A stretch of 64,000 nucleotides of DNA from Enterobacter bugandensis (GTDB lineage: Bacteria > Pseudomonadota > Gammaproteobacteria > Enterobacterales > Enterobacteriaceae), in the NCBI RefSeq assembly GCF_900324475.1, contig NZ_LT992502.1, positions 2,914,001 to 2,978,000 of the forward strand. The letters run 5' to 3'. Positions 19,954 through 27,578 of this stretch are shown in pieces (position 1 is the first letter of the stretch; each line of letters begins with the position of its first letter). A model generated the notes under the pieces. It was not told the DNA's origin, searched no databases, and saw nothing but the letters and a program-made list of their open reading frames with translations. Both the position numbers and the translations under genes were made by a program.

Positions 19954-20456
19954 ATGCCTTACGGCGGATGTCGCTGCGGCTCTCCCCTGACGAGGATTCA
20001 TGCTTTTCATCAAAAAAACGAACGCGTCATGAAAAGGCGTTATTCCGTTAAAATTGACTTAGCGCAAATTCAGCAACGCATCATATATTTGAAATGAATA
20101 ATCTGTATTTATTTTTCTTACAGAGCATTATTCCGGCTAAATGTTCACGAAAGTAAATCAGTATCCCTATAAAGACACTTAGCCTTTAATATCAACAACT
20201 TAATAAAATTTCATTTGGTGGCTATATATTTGTATTTTTGTACTATATTAAACTTTGTAATGTATGGTAAACACAGCATAATTAAGAGTTTTCTTAATCA
20301 TAAGACAAAGGTATGCTTATTTATATCGAACACAGGAAGTGAATTTTCGATCGATTTTAGTCACTGCAAAAATTGCAATTCTGTTTTTCTTCGTATTTGC
20401 CTGGCTGTCAGGTTAAGCAGCGGACATCACGTCCCACAGTCTATAAGGATATGAGT
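19954..20456. other. AT-rich spacer upstream of ftnB
   Basis: About 500 bases without a recognisable gene. From 20090 it is strongly AT-rich with many short TTT/ATT runs. It should contain the ftnB promoter, and its composition suggests silencing by H-NS (inference). The start of ftnB is set by AAGGA seven bases before 20457. Confidence 0.5.
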
Positions 20457-20960
20457 ATGGCTACCCAAACGATGATGCAAAAACTTAACGCGCAGATGAA
20501 CCTTGAGTTCTACGCCTCGAACCTGCACCTTCACCTAAGTGCATGGTGTTCTGAAAAAAGTCTCACGGGCTCTGCCACGTTCTTTCGTTCACAGGCACAA
20601 AGCAACGTCACCCATATGATGCGCGTCTTTAACTTCCTGAAGGCCGCGGGGGCTAACCCGGTTGTTAAAGCCCTTGATGGGATCAACGAAAATTACTCTT
20701 CTCTGGAAGAACTGTTCCAGAAAACGCTGGAAGAGCATGAGCAGCGCTGTACGACGCTCAACAAGCTGGCCGATGAAGCCAGAGCACAGCATGACATCAT
20801 CACTCTTAAATTTTTACGCGATATGGATAAAGAACAGCAGCAGGACGGTATGCTGCTGAAAACGCTGGCGGATGAGATCCACAATGCGCGCCAGGCCGGT
20901 TTACGCCCGGAGCAAGCCGACCGCCACCTGCTCGATCTTGTGACGGTGCAGCACCACTAA
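20457..20960 (+). CDS. ftnB: Ferritin-like protein FtnB
   Basis: A 167-residue ferritin-like protein, as long as E. coli FtnB and clearly alignable ([36 protein letters not shown]). It keeps the four-helix bundle but lacks part of the ferroxidase ligand set: the canonical E-E-x-x-H of FtnA helix B is replaced by S-N-V-T-H. FtnB is therefore thought to act in iron release or Fe-S repair more than in bulk storage (family knowledge). The Met at 20457 follows a good AAGGA; an ATG six bases earlier is possible. A long stem-loop follows. Confidence 0.93.
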   Translation: MATQTMMQKLNAQMNLEFYASNLHLHLSAWCSEKSLTGSATFFRSQAQSNVTHMMRVFNFLKAAGANPVVKALDGINENYSSLEELFQKTLEEHEQRCTTLNKLADEARAQHDIITLKFLRDMDKEQQQDGMLLKTLADEIHNARQAGLRPEQADRHLLDLVTVQHH

Positions 20961-20966
20961 GCGTTT

Positions 20967-21005
20967 AACCTGCCTTGGCCCTGGTTCAGGGAGGCAGGTT
21001 CCTTC
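20967..21005 (+). terminator. Terminator of ftnB
   Basis: Outer stem AACCTGCCT / AGGCAGGTT (20967-20975, 20992-21000) and inner stem CCCTG / CAGGG, followed by a T-rich tail (TCCTTCTT). Confidence 0.85.
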
Positions 21006-21060
21006 TTATCTCCCCAACCCTCTGCTTTTGCTGAAATTTAACAAATCAGATCTCGCTCTC

Positions 21061-21109
21061 AATGATTAACCTTACAAAATGTAATGATTTATTTAATTAC
21101 ATAATCATT
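21061..21109. promoter_or_regulatory. AATGATT repeats before the Dcu-type gene
   Basis: AATGATT occurs at 21061-21067 and 21083-21089 (same strand, 22 bases apart) and inverted (AATCATT) at 21103-21109, the last ending 14 bases before the start codon. The regular two-turn spacing suggests an operator for an unidentified regulator. No FNR consensus was found. Confidence 0.35.
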
Positions 21110-21123
21110 GACGAGGGAAAAGC

Positions 21124-22467
21124 ATGATCACCATTGAGTTTGTTGTCATTCTCCTCTGCCTGCTGACGGGAACACGTTTCGGCGGCATGGGGCTTGGGTT
21201 AATCAGCGGTATTGGCCTTTTTATTTTGTGTTTTGTCTTTGGGCTCCAGCCCGGCAAGCCTCCGGTTGACGTCATGTTAACCATTCTCGCGGTGATAGGC
21301 TGTGCCGCTACCCTGCAGACCGCGGGTGGCCTCAACGTCATGATGCAGTTTGCTGAACGCCTGCTGCGCAAACACCCGCAGCACATTACGCTTCTCGCCC
21401 CTTTTACCACCTGGATGCTGACCTTTCTGTGCGGCACCGGGCACGTGGTCTACACCATGTTCCCCATCATTGCGGATATCGCCCTGAAAAAAGGGATCCG
21501 CCCGGAACGCCCAATGGCGGTGGCATCGGTGGCATCCCAGATGGCGATCACCGCGTCTCCGGTTTCCGTCGCCGTTGTGTCGCTGGTCTCCATCCTGGCC
21601 GCACAGCATGGGATTGGGCACGCCTGGGGGATCCTGGAAATCCTCGCCGTATCGGTTCCCGCTTCGCTTTTCGGCGTCGCGATCGCGGCCCTGTGGAGTT
21701 TACGTCGGGGGAAAGATTTAGCTGATGACGGGGAGTTTCAGGAGAAACTGAAAGATCCCAAACAGCGCGAGTTTATCTATGGCGGCACGGAGACGTTAAT
21801 GAACCAGCGTTTTCCGAAGCAGGCCTACTGGTCGACATGGATTTTCTTTGCCGGTATTGCGGTGGTAGTCCTGCTCGGGGCTTTCCCCGAACTGCGCCCG
21901 GCCTTCGAGCTGAAAGGTAAAATGACGGCCCTGTCGATGAACCTCGTCATTCAGATGATGATGCTCATTGCCGGTGCCGTGATGCTGATGGCCTGCAAGG
22001 TCAATGCCTCAGCCATCTCAAACGGTGCGGTATTCAAGGCCGGTATGGTGGCGATCTTCTCGGTGTTCGGGGTGGCGTGGATGAGCGATACCTTTTTCCA
22101 GGCGCATCTCGATGAGTTAAAGCTGGCGCTGGAAGGGGTGGTGAAAAGCCATCCGTGGACGTATGCCATCGTGCTTTTCCTGGTGTCGAAGCTGGTAAAC
22201 AGCCAGGCGGCGGCCCTGACGGCCGTGGCGCCGATGGGATTGATGTTGGGCATCGATCCAAAAATGCTGATCGCCTTCTTCCCGGCGTCCTACGGCTATT
22301 TTGTTCTGCCGACCTACCCGAGTGATTTAGCCTGCATCGGCTTTGACCGCTCGGGAACAACCCGCATCGGCAAATTCATCATTAACCACAGCTTTATTCT
22401 GCCGGGGCTAATTGGCGTGAGCTGCGCCTGCGCGGCGAGCTACCTGCTGGTCCAGACCTTCTTTTAA
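21124..22467 (+). CDS. C4-dicarboxylate transporter, DcuB-like
   Basis: A 447-residue inner-membrane transporter of the Dcu (DcuA/DcuB) family with about 10-12 hydrophobic segments. It resembles DcuB more than DcuA: FGLQPGKPPVDVML near the N-terminus, LCGTGHVVYT near residue 106, ITASPVSVAVVSLVS, and a C-terminal FDRSGTTRIGKFIINHSF segment. DcuB exchanges fumarate or aspartate for succinate during anaerobic growth. E. coli has no gene of this kind between ftnB and yecJ, so this is an extra paralogue; substrate unproven. It is monocistronic, between terminators. Confidence 0.85.
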   Translation: MITIEFVVILLCLLTGTRFGGMGLGLISGIGLFILCFVFGLQPGKPPVDVMLTILAVIGCAATLQTAGGLNVMMQFAERLLRKHPQHITLLAPFTTWMLTFLCGTGHVVYTMFPIIADIALKKGIRPERPMAVASVASQMAITASPVSVAVVSLVSILAAQHGIGHAWGILEILAVSVPASLFGVAIAALWSLRRGKDLADDGEFQEKLKDPKQREFIYGGTETLMNQRFPKQAYWSTWIFFAGIAVVVLLGAFPELRPAFELKGKMTALSMNLVIQMMMLIAGAVMLMACKVNASAISNGAVFKAGMVAIFSVFGVAWMSDTFFQAHLDELKLALEGVVKSHPWTYAIVLFLVSKLVNSQAAALTAVAPMGLMLGIDPKMLIAFFPASYGYFVLPTYPSDLACIGFDRSGTTRIGKFIINHSFILPGLIGVSCACAASYLLVQTFF

Positions 22468-22474
22468 CGTTTTC

Positions 22475-22501
22475 AACGGGCGACACACGCGGTCGCCCGT
22501 T
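22475..22501. terminator. Bidirectional terminator between DcuB-like gene and yecJ
   Basis: A perfect ten-base inverted repeat (AACGGGCGAC / GTCGCCCGTT) between convergent genes, with T-rich sequence after it on the plus strand. Confidence 0.85.
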
Positions 22502-22507
22502 CGCGTT

Positions 22508-22759
22508 TTAATGAGACTCGCCCTGCGGCGTAAAGCGCAGTTCAATCAGCGCGATGGCTTTCTGGATCGCGCGAAGCGTCACCGGGTCGGCAGCCGCGGG
22601 ATGGCTGGCAAAATCGATGTTTTTCAGCTGCGTGGACATCTTCTCGCGCACTTCAACCGGTGCAATAACGTCCAGAACATCAAGAATTTGCTTGATAACC
22701 AGCTGACAGGCGACAACGTCAGAGACCAGTTCCTGATCGGCGCTCAGGTTTTGTGACAT
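22508..22759 (-). CDS. yecJ: Conserved protein YecJ (DUF2766)
   Basis: An 83-residue soluble, probably helical protein matching E. coli YecJ in length and sequence ([40 protein letters not shown]). Its function is unknown. GGAGAAA lies a few bases before the start. It sits downstream of azuC on the same strand, as in E. coli, but the azuCR terminator separates them. Confidence 0.9.
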   Translation of the reverse strand: MSQNLSADQELVSDVVACQLVIKQILDVLDVIAPVEVREKMSTQLKNIDFASHPAAADPVTLRAIQKAIALIELRFTPQGESH

Positions 22760-22837
22760 GGGGGTTTCTCCTTATTCAAAGGCCGCCATAGTATCAAAAC
22801 GTGGCCCGTGACATCTGCCCTTCATTGCCGCAGGACA

Positions 22838-22866
22838 CAAAAAAACCCGCCGAAGCAGGTTTTTTT
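22838..22866 (-). terminator. Terminator of azuCR
   Basis: On the minus strand CCTGC-TTCG-GCGGG (one U-G pair) is preceded by A residues and followed by seven T, a short strong terminator just after the azuC stop. Confidence 0.82.
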
Positions 22867-22868
22867 TA

Positions 22869-22952
22869 TCAGAACATGGCGCCAGGCGGCACGTCTTTAA
22901 AAGTGCGGCAGTAATTGGCCCACATACTTTTCAGGATTTTGCGCAGTTTCAT
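22869..22952 (-). CDS. azuC: Small membrane-associated protein AzuC
   Basis: A 27-residue reading frame (begins MKLRKILKSMWANYC, ends VPPGAMF) matching the 28-residue E. coli AzuC nearly residue for residue. TGGAG lies seven bases before the ATG. AzuC is an amphipathic, basic, membrane-associated small protein reported to bind the glycerol-3-phosphate dehydrogenase GlpD in E. coli. Position between yecJ and yecR is also conserved. Such a short gene is easily missed by automatic annotation. Confidence 0.9.
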   Translation of the reverse strand: MKLRKILKSMWANYCRTFKDVPPGAMF

Positions 22953-23003
22953 TGTGATGCTCCATTAACTTGTTATACAACTTTATAGTCAATGTGCCTA
23001 TAA

Positions 23004-23049
23004 TATGACCATCGTCACAAAAATCAATATTTTTGTGACGCATATCACA
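23004..23049 (-). promoter_or_regulatory. Two CRP sites upstream of azuC
   Basis: TGTGACGCATATCACA at 23034-23049 is a perfect palindromic CRP consensus. A second site at 23004-23019 (minus strand TGTGACGATGGTCATA) matches nine of ten fixed positions. Their centres are 30 bases apart. The nearer one lies roughly 35-42 bases before the predicted azuC start. CRP control of azuCR is known in E. coli; the tandem arrangement is read here. Confidence 0.78.
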
Positions 23050-23070
23050 ATTTAAACTGCACAGTGCGCA

Positions 23071-23709
23071 TTAACCCACGATACTGCGAACAAAATCCTC
23101 GATCGCCTTATCCTGGCAATTTTCAAAGAAGCACTGCTGGAAACGCGGGCCGGAAACAGCGGTCTTCACAAGCTCAGGATCGATGGCGCGCAGCGAGTCA
23201 AGATAGTTATCTTTTACCACGGCCGCTTTTACCTGGTTCAGAATACCGGCATTACGCACCTGCGGCTCTTTACGCTCTGGAGGATAACCCTCCCCTTTTC
23301 GGCCGGTAAACGCCTTTTCAAAGATAAAGCGAACGTTTAGCTCCGCTCCCCAGCCAAACCCTTTGGCAAAAGGCAGAGAGAGCGCATTGCCGTTATTGAT
23401 TTGCGCGAAGAGAAACGCGTCTGCGGGATCGATGCAGTAGCCGCATATCACGCCAGGGTGGATGTTTAACGACATCAGCGCCCCCTGCCCGGTGCCGCAG
23501 CCGGTGACCACAAAATCCACCGCTTTCGCATTCAGCAAAATGCTCGCCATAATGCCCAGGTGGATGTAGGTCAGGTGATGATCGTTTTCGTCGCTCATAC
23601 CCACGTTGTAAACCGGAAACCCTTTTTCATCGGCTACCGTTTTCAGCTCTTTTAATATGACTGGGTTTTTAGCCGCCTGGCTGTTTTCCATCATCAGTGC
23701 AATTTTCAT
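23071..23709 (-). CDS. RpiB/LacA/LacB-family sugar-phosphate isomerase
   Basis: A 212-residue cytoplasmic protein of the RpiB/LacAB family. It contains the family's active-site loop (VVTGCGTGQGA near residues 66-76, whose Cys is the catalytic base in RpiB) and the GYCIDPADAFLFAQINNGNALSL segment corresponding to the RpiB substrate-binding region. It is about 60 residues longer than E. coli RpiB (149), with an extra C-terminal helical part rich in Cys (QCFFENCQDK). The start at 23709 has GGAGAG upstream. It stands alone with no sugar operon, so the substrate (a pentose or hexose phosphate) is open. Confidence 0.78.
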   Translation of the reverse strand: MKIALMMENSQAAKNPVILKELKTVADEKGFPVYNVGMSDENDHHLTYIHLGIMASILLNAKAVDFVVTGCGTGQGALMSLNIHPGVICGYCIDPADAFLFAQINNGNALSLPFAKGFGWGAELNVRFIFEKAFTGRKGEGYPPERKEPQVRNAGILNQVKAAVVKDNYLDSLRAIDPELVKTAVSGPRFQQCFFENCQDKAIEDFVRSIVG

Positions 23710-23963
23710 CGTGTCTCTCCAGAATGCGCTGCGGGCGCTCCCCGCCATGGATACCTGTTCTCGTTCATTCTGGCATCAAATAAACAGACTTTCAAAGTAA
23801 ATGAAATGGAGTTTTAAAAACTAAATGCACGCTCACAATTTTGTGAAGGGGAGGATCTACGCCGTCCGTTGCAAAGAGTGAGGGTAGATCGTCCGGCTAT
23901 TCCTGGCATTGCAGCGGGCATCTGCGGGTACGATAACGTATTTCCTTCCACTCAGAGCGAACC

Positions 23964-24302
23964 ATGAAAAGAGCCATCGTAGTCGCTACAGTCCTGCTGC
24001 TCGCGGGATGCAGCGTTAAACGCCAGGCGGAAATCAGCAGCCTCGACGCGCCGAACGGCATTGTCCGCCTCGACTATGGCCAGGCCGTGCTGCAAAACGC
24101 CTGGTCCGATGAATATGTTAATAACGGTACCGCGGTAAAAGCCTGTCAGAACATGGGCTATGCCACCGCCTCTGCCTACGGGCAACCGGTCAAAACCTGT
24201 ACCCTGACAAGCGGCTCTTTGTGCCTGAACGAGAGCGTTACTATCCAGTATAAGTGCATGGGGTATGCCGTTAACCCTAAGGCAAATAATCCCTGGTATT
24301 AA
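23964..24302 (+). CDS. yecR: YecR-like lipoprotein
   Basis: A 112-residue predicted lipoprotein. The lipobox is LLAGC with the modified Cys at residue 16. The mature part has four further Cys residues (ACQNMGY, KTCTLTSGSLCL, YKCMGY), suggesting disulfides. It matches E. coli YecR (107 residues), which is expressed as part of the flagellar regulon; its function is unknown. A stem-loop follows. Position between azuC and ftnA is conserved. Confidence 0.88.
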   Translation: MKRAIVVATVLLLAGCSVKRQAEISSLDAPNGIVRLDYGQAVLQNAWSDEYVNNGTAVKACQNMGYATASAYGQPVKTCTLTSGSLCLNESVTIQYKCMGYAVNPKANNPWY

Positions 24303-24304
24303 TC

Positions 24305-24338
24305 AAAGCTGCCAGCGTTTGCTGGCGCTTTATTTAAC
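24305..24338 (+). terminator. Terminator of yecR
   Basis: AAAGC-T-GCCAGC paired with GCTGGC-GCTTT (one bulged T), loop GTTT, followed by ATTTAAC. Confidence 0.75.
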
Positions 24339-24505
24339 TAAGAACAAAAATAATTCGCATTAATAAAAATAAATATCGCCAATGCGTTTTATTCCCATTC
24401 GTATTTTAAACGAACAAATATTTAATTTTACGTTTTGCAAATAATTAAATAACAAATTATAGTGTCGCTCATTATGAACCCGTAATAATAATCCGGAGCG
24501 CCACC
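24339..24505. promoter_or_regulatory. AT-rich upstream region of ftnA
   Basis: A very AT-rich stretch directly before ftnA. In E. coli ftnA is silenced by H-NS and released by Fur-Fe bound upstream. The composition fits, but no clear 19-base Fur box could be identified by eye. Confidence 0.4.
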
Positions 24506-25003
24506 ATGCTGAAAACTGAAATGATCGACAAGCTCAATGCACAAATGAACCTTGAGCTCTATTCATCCCTTCTCTACCAGCAGATGAGCGCCTGGTGCAG
24601 CTATCACAGCTTTGAAGGTGCGGCCGCGTTTCTGCGTCGTCACGCCCAGGAAGAGATGACCCACATGCAGCGCCTGTTTGATTATCTGACCGATACGGGC
24701 AGTCTGCCGCGCATTGAGAACGTGGCATCGCCTTTTGCTGAATATAATTCTCTCGACGAACTGTTCCGCGCCACCTACGAGCACGAACAGCTGATCACCC
24801 AGAAAATTAACGAACTGGTTCATGCGGCAATGATCGGCCAGGATTATCCAACCTTTAATTTCCTGCAGTGGTACGTCGCGGAACAACACGAAGAAGAGAA
24901 GCTGTTTAAATCCGTGCTGGATAAATTATCCCTGGTGGGTAAATCCGGCGAAGGACTTTACTTTATTGATAAAGAACTGTCGACTCTCGATACGCAGAAT
25001 TAA
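24506..25003 (+). CDS. ftnA: Bacterial ferritin FtnA
   Basis: A 165-residue ferritin (E. coli 165). It oxidises ferrous iron and stores it in a 24-subunit shell. The ferroxidase ligands are visible: Glu17 (NLELYSS), Glu50 and His53 (QEEMTHMQ), Glu94 (TYEHEQ) and Gln127/Glu130 (YVAEQHEEE). This full set distinguishes it from ftnB in the same window. CCGGAG lies eight bases before the start. A GC-rich terminator follows. Confidence 0.96.
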   Translation: MLKTEMIDKLNAQMNLELYSSLLYQQMSAWCSYHSFEGAAAFLRRHAQEEMTHMQRLFDYLTDTGSLPRIENVASPFAEYNSLDELFRATYEHEQLITQKINELVHAAMIGQDYPTFNFLQWYVAEQHEEEKLFKSVLDKLSLVGKSGEGLYFIDKELSTLDTQN

Positions 25004-25009
25004 TATCAG

Positions 25010-25040
25010 CGCGGTGCCGGGTTCCGGCGCCGCGTTAATT
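25010..25040 (+). terminator. Terminator of ftnA
   Basis: Eleven-base stem CGCGGTGCCGG / CCGGCGCCGCG with one wobble pair and a GTT loop, followed by TTAATTT. Confidence 0.82.
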
Positions 25041-25139
25041 TACCTTTCCCCTGCATTAAAACACGCATTTTATTCCCCGTACGCCTTATTTACGTCACGG
25101 CTGACCGTCGCCCCACTCAGTATGGGCAGTAGCGCGGTA

Positions 25140-25180
25140 CGTAAACCTTTCATTACACGCCTTGTAACGGTGGTTTGACG
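25140..25180 (+). promoter_or_regulatory. tyrP promoter with two adjacent TyrR boxes
   Basis: CGTAAA-N6-ATTACA (25140-25157) and TGTAAC-N6-TTGACG (25163-25180) resemble the TyrR box TGTAAA-N6-TTTACA. Their centres are 23 bases apart, as expected for adjacent 22-base boxes separated by one base, the arrangement known for E. coli tyrP. The second box overlaps TTGACG, a plausible -35, with a weak TACTCT 17 bases downstream. Confidence 0.65.
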
Positions 25181-25248
25181 AACTACCGCTTTTGCCTTAC
25201 TCTGCGCCGCAGATTTTGTTGCGGTTAAGCGTCGTTGTAGAGGAAAGC

Positions 25249-26460
25249 GTGAAGAACAGAACCCTGGGAAGTATTTTTATCGTCGCCGGAACGACGATTG
25301 GCGCAGGAATGCTGGCAATGCCTCTGGCTGCCGCGGGAGTGGGATTTGGGATGACCCTGCTGCTGCTTGGCACGCTCTGGGCATTAATGTGCTATACCGC
25401 ACTGCTGCTGCTTGAGGTTTACCAGCATGTGCCCGCCGATACCGGGCTGGGTTCGCTGGCGGCGCGCTATCTGGGACGCTACGGCCAGTGGATCACCGGC
25501 TTTAGCATGATGTTCCTGATGTACGCCCTCACGGCCGCGTATATCAGCGGTGCCGGGGAGTTAATCGCCTCCAGCGTCAACGACTGGTTTGGCTCTGACA
25601 TTACCCCTGCAACGGGGGCTATCTTCTTTGCGCTTATTGGCGGCGGCGTGGTCTGCGTGGGCACATCGCTGGTCGATCTCTTTAACCGTTTTCTCTTCAG
25701 CGCCAAAATTCTGTTTCTGGTTGTCATGCTGGCACTGCTGGCACCGCACGTGCACAAGGTGAACCTGCTGACGCTGCCGCTGGAGCAAGGGCTGGCGCTT
25801 TCCGCCATCCCGGTCATTTTCACCTCGTTTGGCTTCCACGGCAGCGTGCCGAGCATCGTCAGCTATATGAACGGCGATATCCGCAAGCTGCGTCGTGTGT
25901 TTGTTATCGGCAGCGCCATTCCGCTGATCGCCTACATTTTCTGGCAGCTGGTGACGCTGGGTAGCATTGACTCTTCAACCTTCGTCGGGCTGATGGCGCA
26001 GCACGCTGGCCTGAACGGTTTTCTGTTGTCTCTGCGCGAGGTGGTCACCTCGCCGCACGTGGAGCTGGCGGTTCACCTGTTTGCCGACCTGGCGCTCGCG
26101 ACCTCGTTCCTGGGCGTAGCGCTCGGCCTGTTCGATTACCTGGCCGACCTGTTCCAGCGTCGCAATACTGCCGCCGGGCGGTTACAGACGGGAGCCATTA
26201 CCTTCCTGCCGCCGCTGGCGTTTGCGCTGTTTTACCCTCGCGGGTTTGTGATGGCGCTGGGCTACGCGGGGGTGGCGCTCTCTGTCCTGGCCCTGCTGCT
26301 CCCTTCCCTGCTGGCGTGGAAAAGCCGTCAGCAGCATCCTCAGCAAGGATATCGCGTCGCGGGGGGAAAACCGCTGCTGTGCGTTGTGTTTGGCTGCGGG
26401 GTAATGATTATTCTGGTGCAGGTGTTGATTGCCGCCGGGATGCTGCCGGAAGTGGGTTAA
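25249..26460 (+). CDS. tyrP: Tyrosine-specific transport protein TyrP
   Basis: A 403-residue inner-membrane permease of the aromatic amino acid (AAAP/HAAAP) family, identical in length to E. coli TyrP. It imports tyrosine with protons through about 11 transmembrane helices. Signature stretches are [17 protein letters not shown] near residue 15 and [17 protein letters not shown] near residue 205. The GTG start at 25249 is preferred because AGAGGAAA precedes it and it gives the E. coli N-terminus (KNRTLGSIF). TyrR boxes upstream indicate control by aromatic amino acids. The E. coli neighbour yecH is absent. Confidence 0.95.
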   Translation: MKNRTLGSIFIVAGTTIGAGMLAMPLAAAGVGFGMTLLLLGTLWALMCYTALLLLEVYQHVPADTGLGSLAARYLGRYGQWITGFSMMFLMYALTAAYISGAGELIASSVNDWFGSDITPATGAIFFALIGGGVVCVGTSLVDLFNRFLFSAKILFLVVMLALLAPHVHKVNLLTLPLEQGLALSAIPVIFTSFGFHGSVPSIVSYMNGDIRKLRRVFVIGSAIPLIAYIFWQLVTLGSIDSSTFVGLMAQHAGLNGFLLSLREVVTSPHVELAVHLFADLALATSFLGVALGLFDYLADLFQRRNTAAGRLQTGAITFLPPLAFALFYPRGFVMALGYAGVALSVLALLLPSLLAWKSRQQHPQQGYRVAGGKPLLCVVFGCGVMIILVQVLIAAGMLPEVG

Positions 26461-26466
26461 AGATAA

Positions 26467-26494
26467 AAGGGGCTATCATCAGCCCCTTTTTTTA
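26467..26494 (+). terminator. Terminator of tyrP
   Basis: AAGGGGCT-ATCATC-AGCCCCTT followed by a T-run, between convergent tyrP and yecA; usable from both sides. Confidence 0.9.
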
Positions 26495-27163
26495 TCAGTG
26501 CAGGCAGCAGCTCTTAAACTTCTTCCCGCTGCCGCAAGGACACGGATCGTTACGCCCCACTTTCGTGCCGTTCACGACAGGCTTCTTCGCTTCCGGCTGC
26601 TGCGGGTTCTCCACCCAGTAGTTGTATAAGCGCAGGGCCGCAGGCTGGATGCTCTCGATGCTGGCGATATACTCCTCTTCGGACAGTTCATCCAGCTTCT
26701 CGCTGTTCTCTTCCGTTCCGTGCAGGGCAATCACGTCGAGCTCGGCCTTCAGGGCTTCCGGCAAGGCTGACCAGTCCGTCAGCGCCACGCCACGCATATA
26801 GCCATAGCACCACTCTTCGACCACGGTGTAACTCTCACCGTCAACGTCGTTATAGCCGAACAGCGGCTCAAACTGATCCGGGTATTCACTCAGGCGCTCG
26901 GCAATGTCGTTCATATGCTTAAAGCAGAGATCGATAAAACGGTTCATCTCGCGATCGTTTTTCCAGCGGGGGATGTACTTCTCCCCGCCCCACACCGCCA
27001 CCAGCCAGGCATCTGGCTCAACGACAACAGGGCCGGAAAGCACTGCAGTAAGCATGCCGTCCAGTTCGGACACGTCAATCACGGACGCATCGTCATTACC
27101 GTAAGACATTAATGTCTCTTCCAGCCACGCCATTTCGCTTTCATTTAATGGACCTTCCGTCAT
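26495..27163 (-). CDS. yecA: UPF0149 / SEC-C motif protein YecA
   Basis: A 222-residue cytoplasmic protein with an N-terminal UPF0149 (YgfB-like) helical domain and a C-terminal SEC-C metal-binding motif ([18 protein letters not shown], ligands C-x-C...C-H/C) like that of SecA. In E. coli YecA (AscA) associates with ribosomes and with SecA-family function. The start at 27163 is set by AGGAG eight bases upstream and by the E. coli N-terminus (GPLNESE); the open frame extends 16 residues further. The gene stop coincides with the tyrP terminator. Confidence 0.93.
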   Translation of the reverse strand: MTEGPLNESEMAWLEETLMSYGNDDASVIDVSELDGMLTAVLSGPVVVEPDAWLVAVWGGEKYIPRWKNDREMNRFIDLCFKHMNDIAERLSEYPDQFEPLFGYNDVDGESYTVVEEWCYGYMRGVALTDWSALPEALKAELDVIALHGTEENSEKLDELSEEEYIASIESIQPAALRLYNYWVENPQQPEAKKPVVNGTKVGRNDPCPCGSGKKFKSCCLH

Positions 27164-27252
27164 CGCGGACACTCCTGATAAAAAAGGAAAGGATCCTACC
27201 ACAGATCGCACGCCTGCCCTGGCTGAAGTTTAGGTCTTTATTGCTGCAAAAG

Positions 27253-27286
27253 TGTGCAAATCGTGACCGTTGCACAACTTATGGGC
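27253..27286. promoter_or_regulatory. Dyad that may bind NtrC
   Basis: TGTGCAA-N10-TTGCACA is a perfect seven-base dyad (27253-27276). Overlapping it, TGCAC-N7-GGGCT resembles the NtrC site in part (about 10 of 17 positions). It lies about 150 bases before the predicted sigma-54 start, a normal enhancer distance. Assignment is tentative. Confidence 0.35.
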
Positions 27287-27399
27287 TTTATTGTTAACGA
27301 TGTGTGATCTCCGCTGTAAATTCTTCTCCTGGCGCAGGGCGGGATAACGCGGCGCTCTATACTCAAACATGTCATAACCCCGTCAAGGGGTTAACCATT

Positions 27400-27416
27400 C
27401 TGGCAACGTTTTTGCT
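27400..27416 (+). promoter_or_regulatory. Probable sigma-54 promoter of the LIV-type operon
   Basis: CTGGCAACGTTTTTGCT fits the -24/-12 consensus YTGGCACGRNNNTTGCW at nearly all positions, with the GG and GC doublets correctly spaced. It would start transcription near 27428, about 150 bases before the binding-protein gene. A small hairpin (AACCCC/GGGGTT, 27376-27392) lies just upstream. Read by eye only. Confidence 0.6.
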
Positions 27417-27578
27417 TGCTGTTCTTCGCGCGACGCTGCGCATGGAAACCTCGCCGTATCACGCAGGATGCCGTTCGTTTAGTGCATTTTGTTCTTGCTC
27501 GTGTTTTTGGATTGGCTGCGCCCTGGGCGTTCAGGCTTACGCCGTGGTGCAAAAACCTCTTTGCTAAGGAACATAATA

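Larger units (their letters stand above)
22838..22975 (-). ncRNA. azuCR: AzuCR dual-function RNA (probable)
   Basis: The transcript that would run from a TATAAA -10 (22982-22987) to the terminator at 22838-22866 is about 140 bases and contains the azuC reading frame. In E. coli AzuCR (formerly IsrB) is a 164-base RNA that both encodes AzuC and acts as a base-pairing RNA in carbon metabolism, under CRP control. Extent here is inferred from promoter-like and terminator sequences. Confidence 0.65.

Noticed and set aside
21001..21123. FNR site before the DcuB-like gene
   Set aside because: No TTGAT-N4-ATCAA arrangement with acceptable mismatches was found.
27304..27567. An 87-codon frame upstream of the LIV binding protein as a possible leader gene
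   Set aside because: It spans the predicted sigma-54 promoter, has no ribosome site and no recognisable sequence; it would also start before the likely transcription start.
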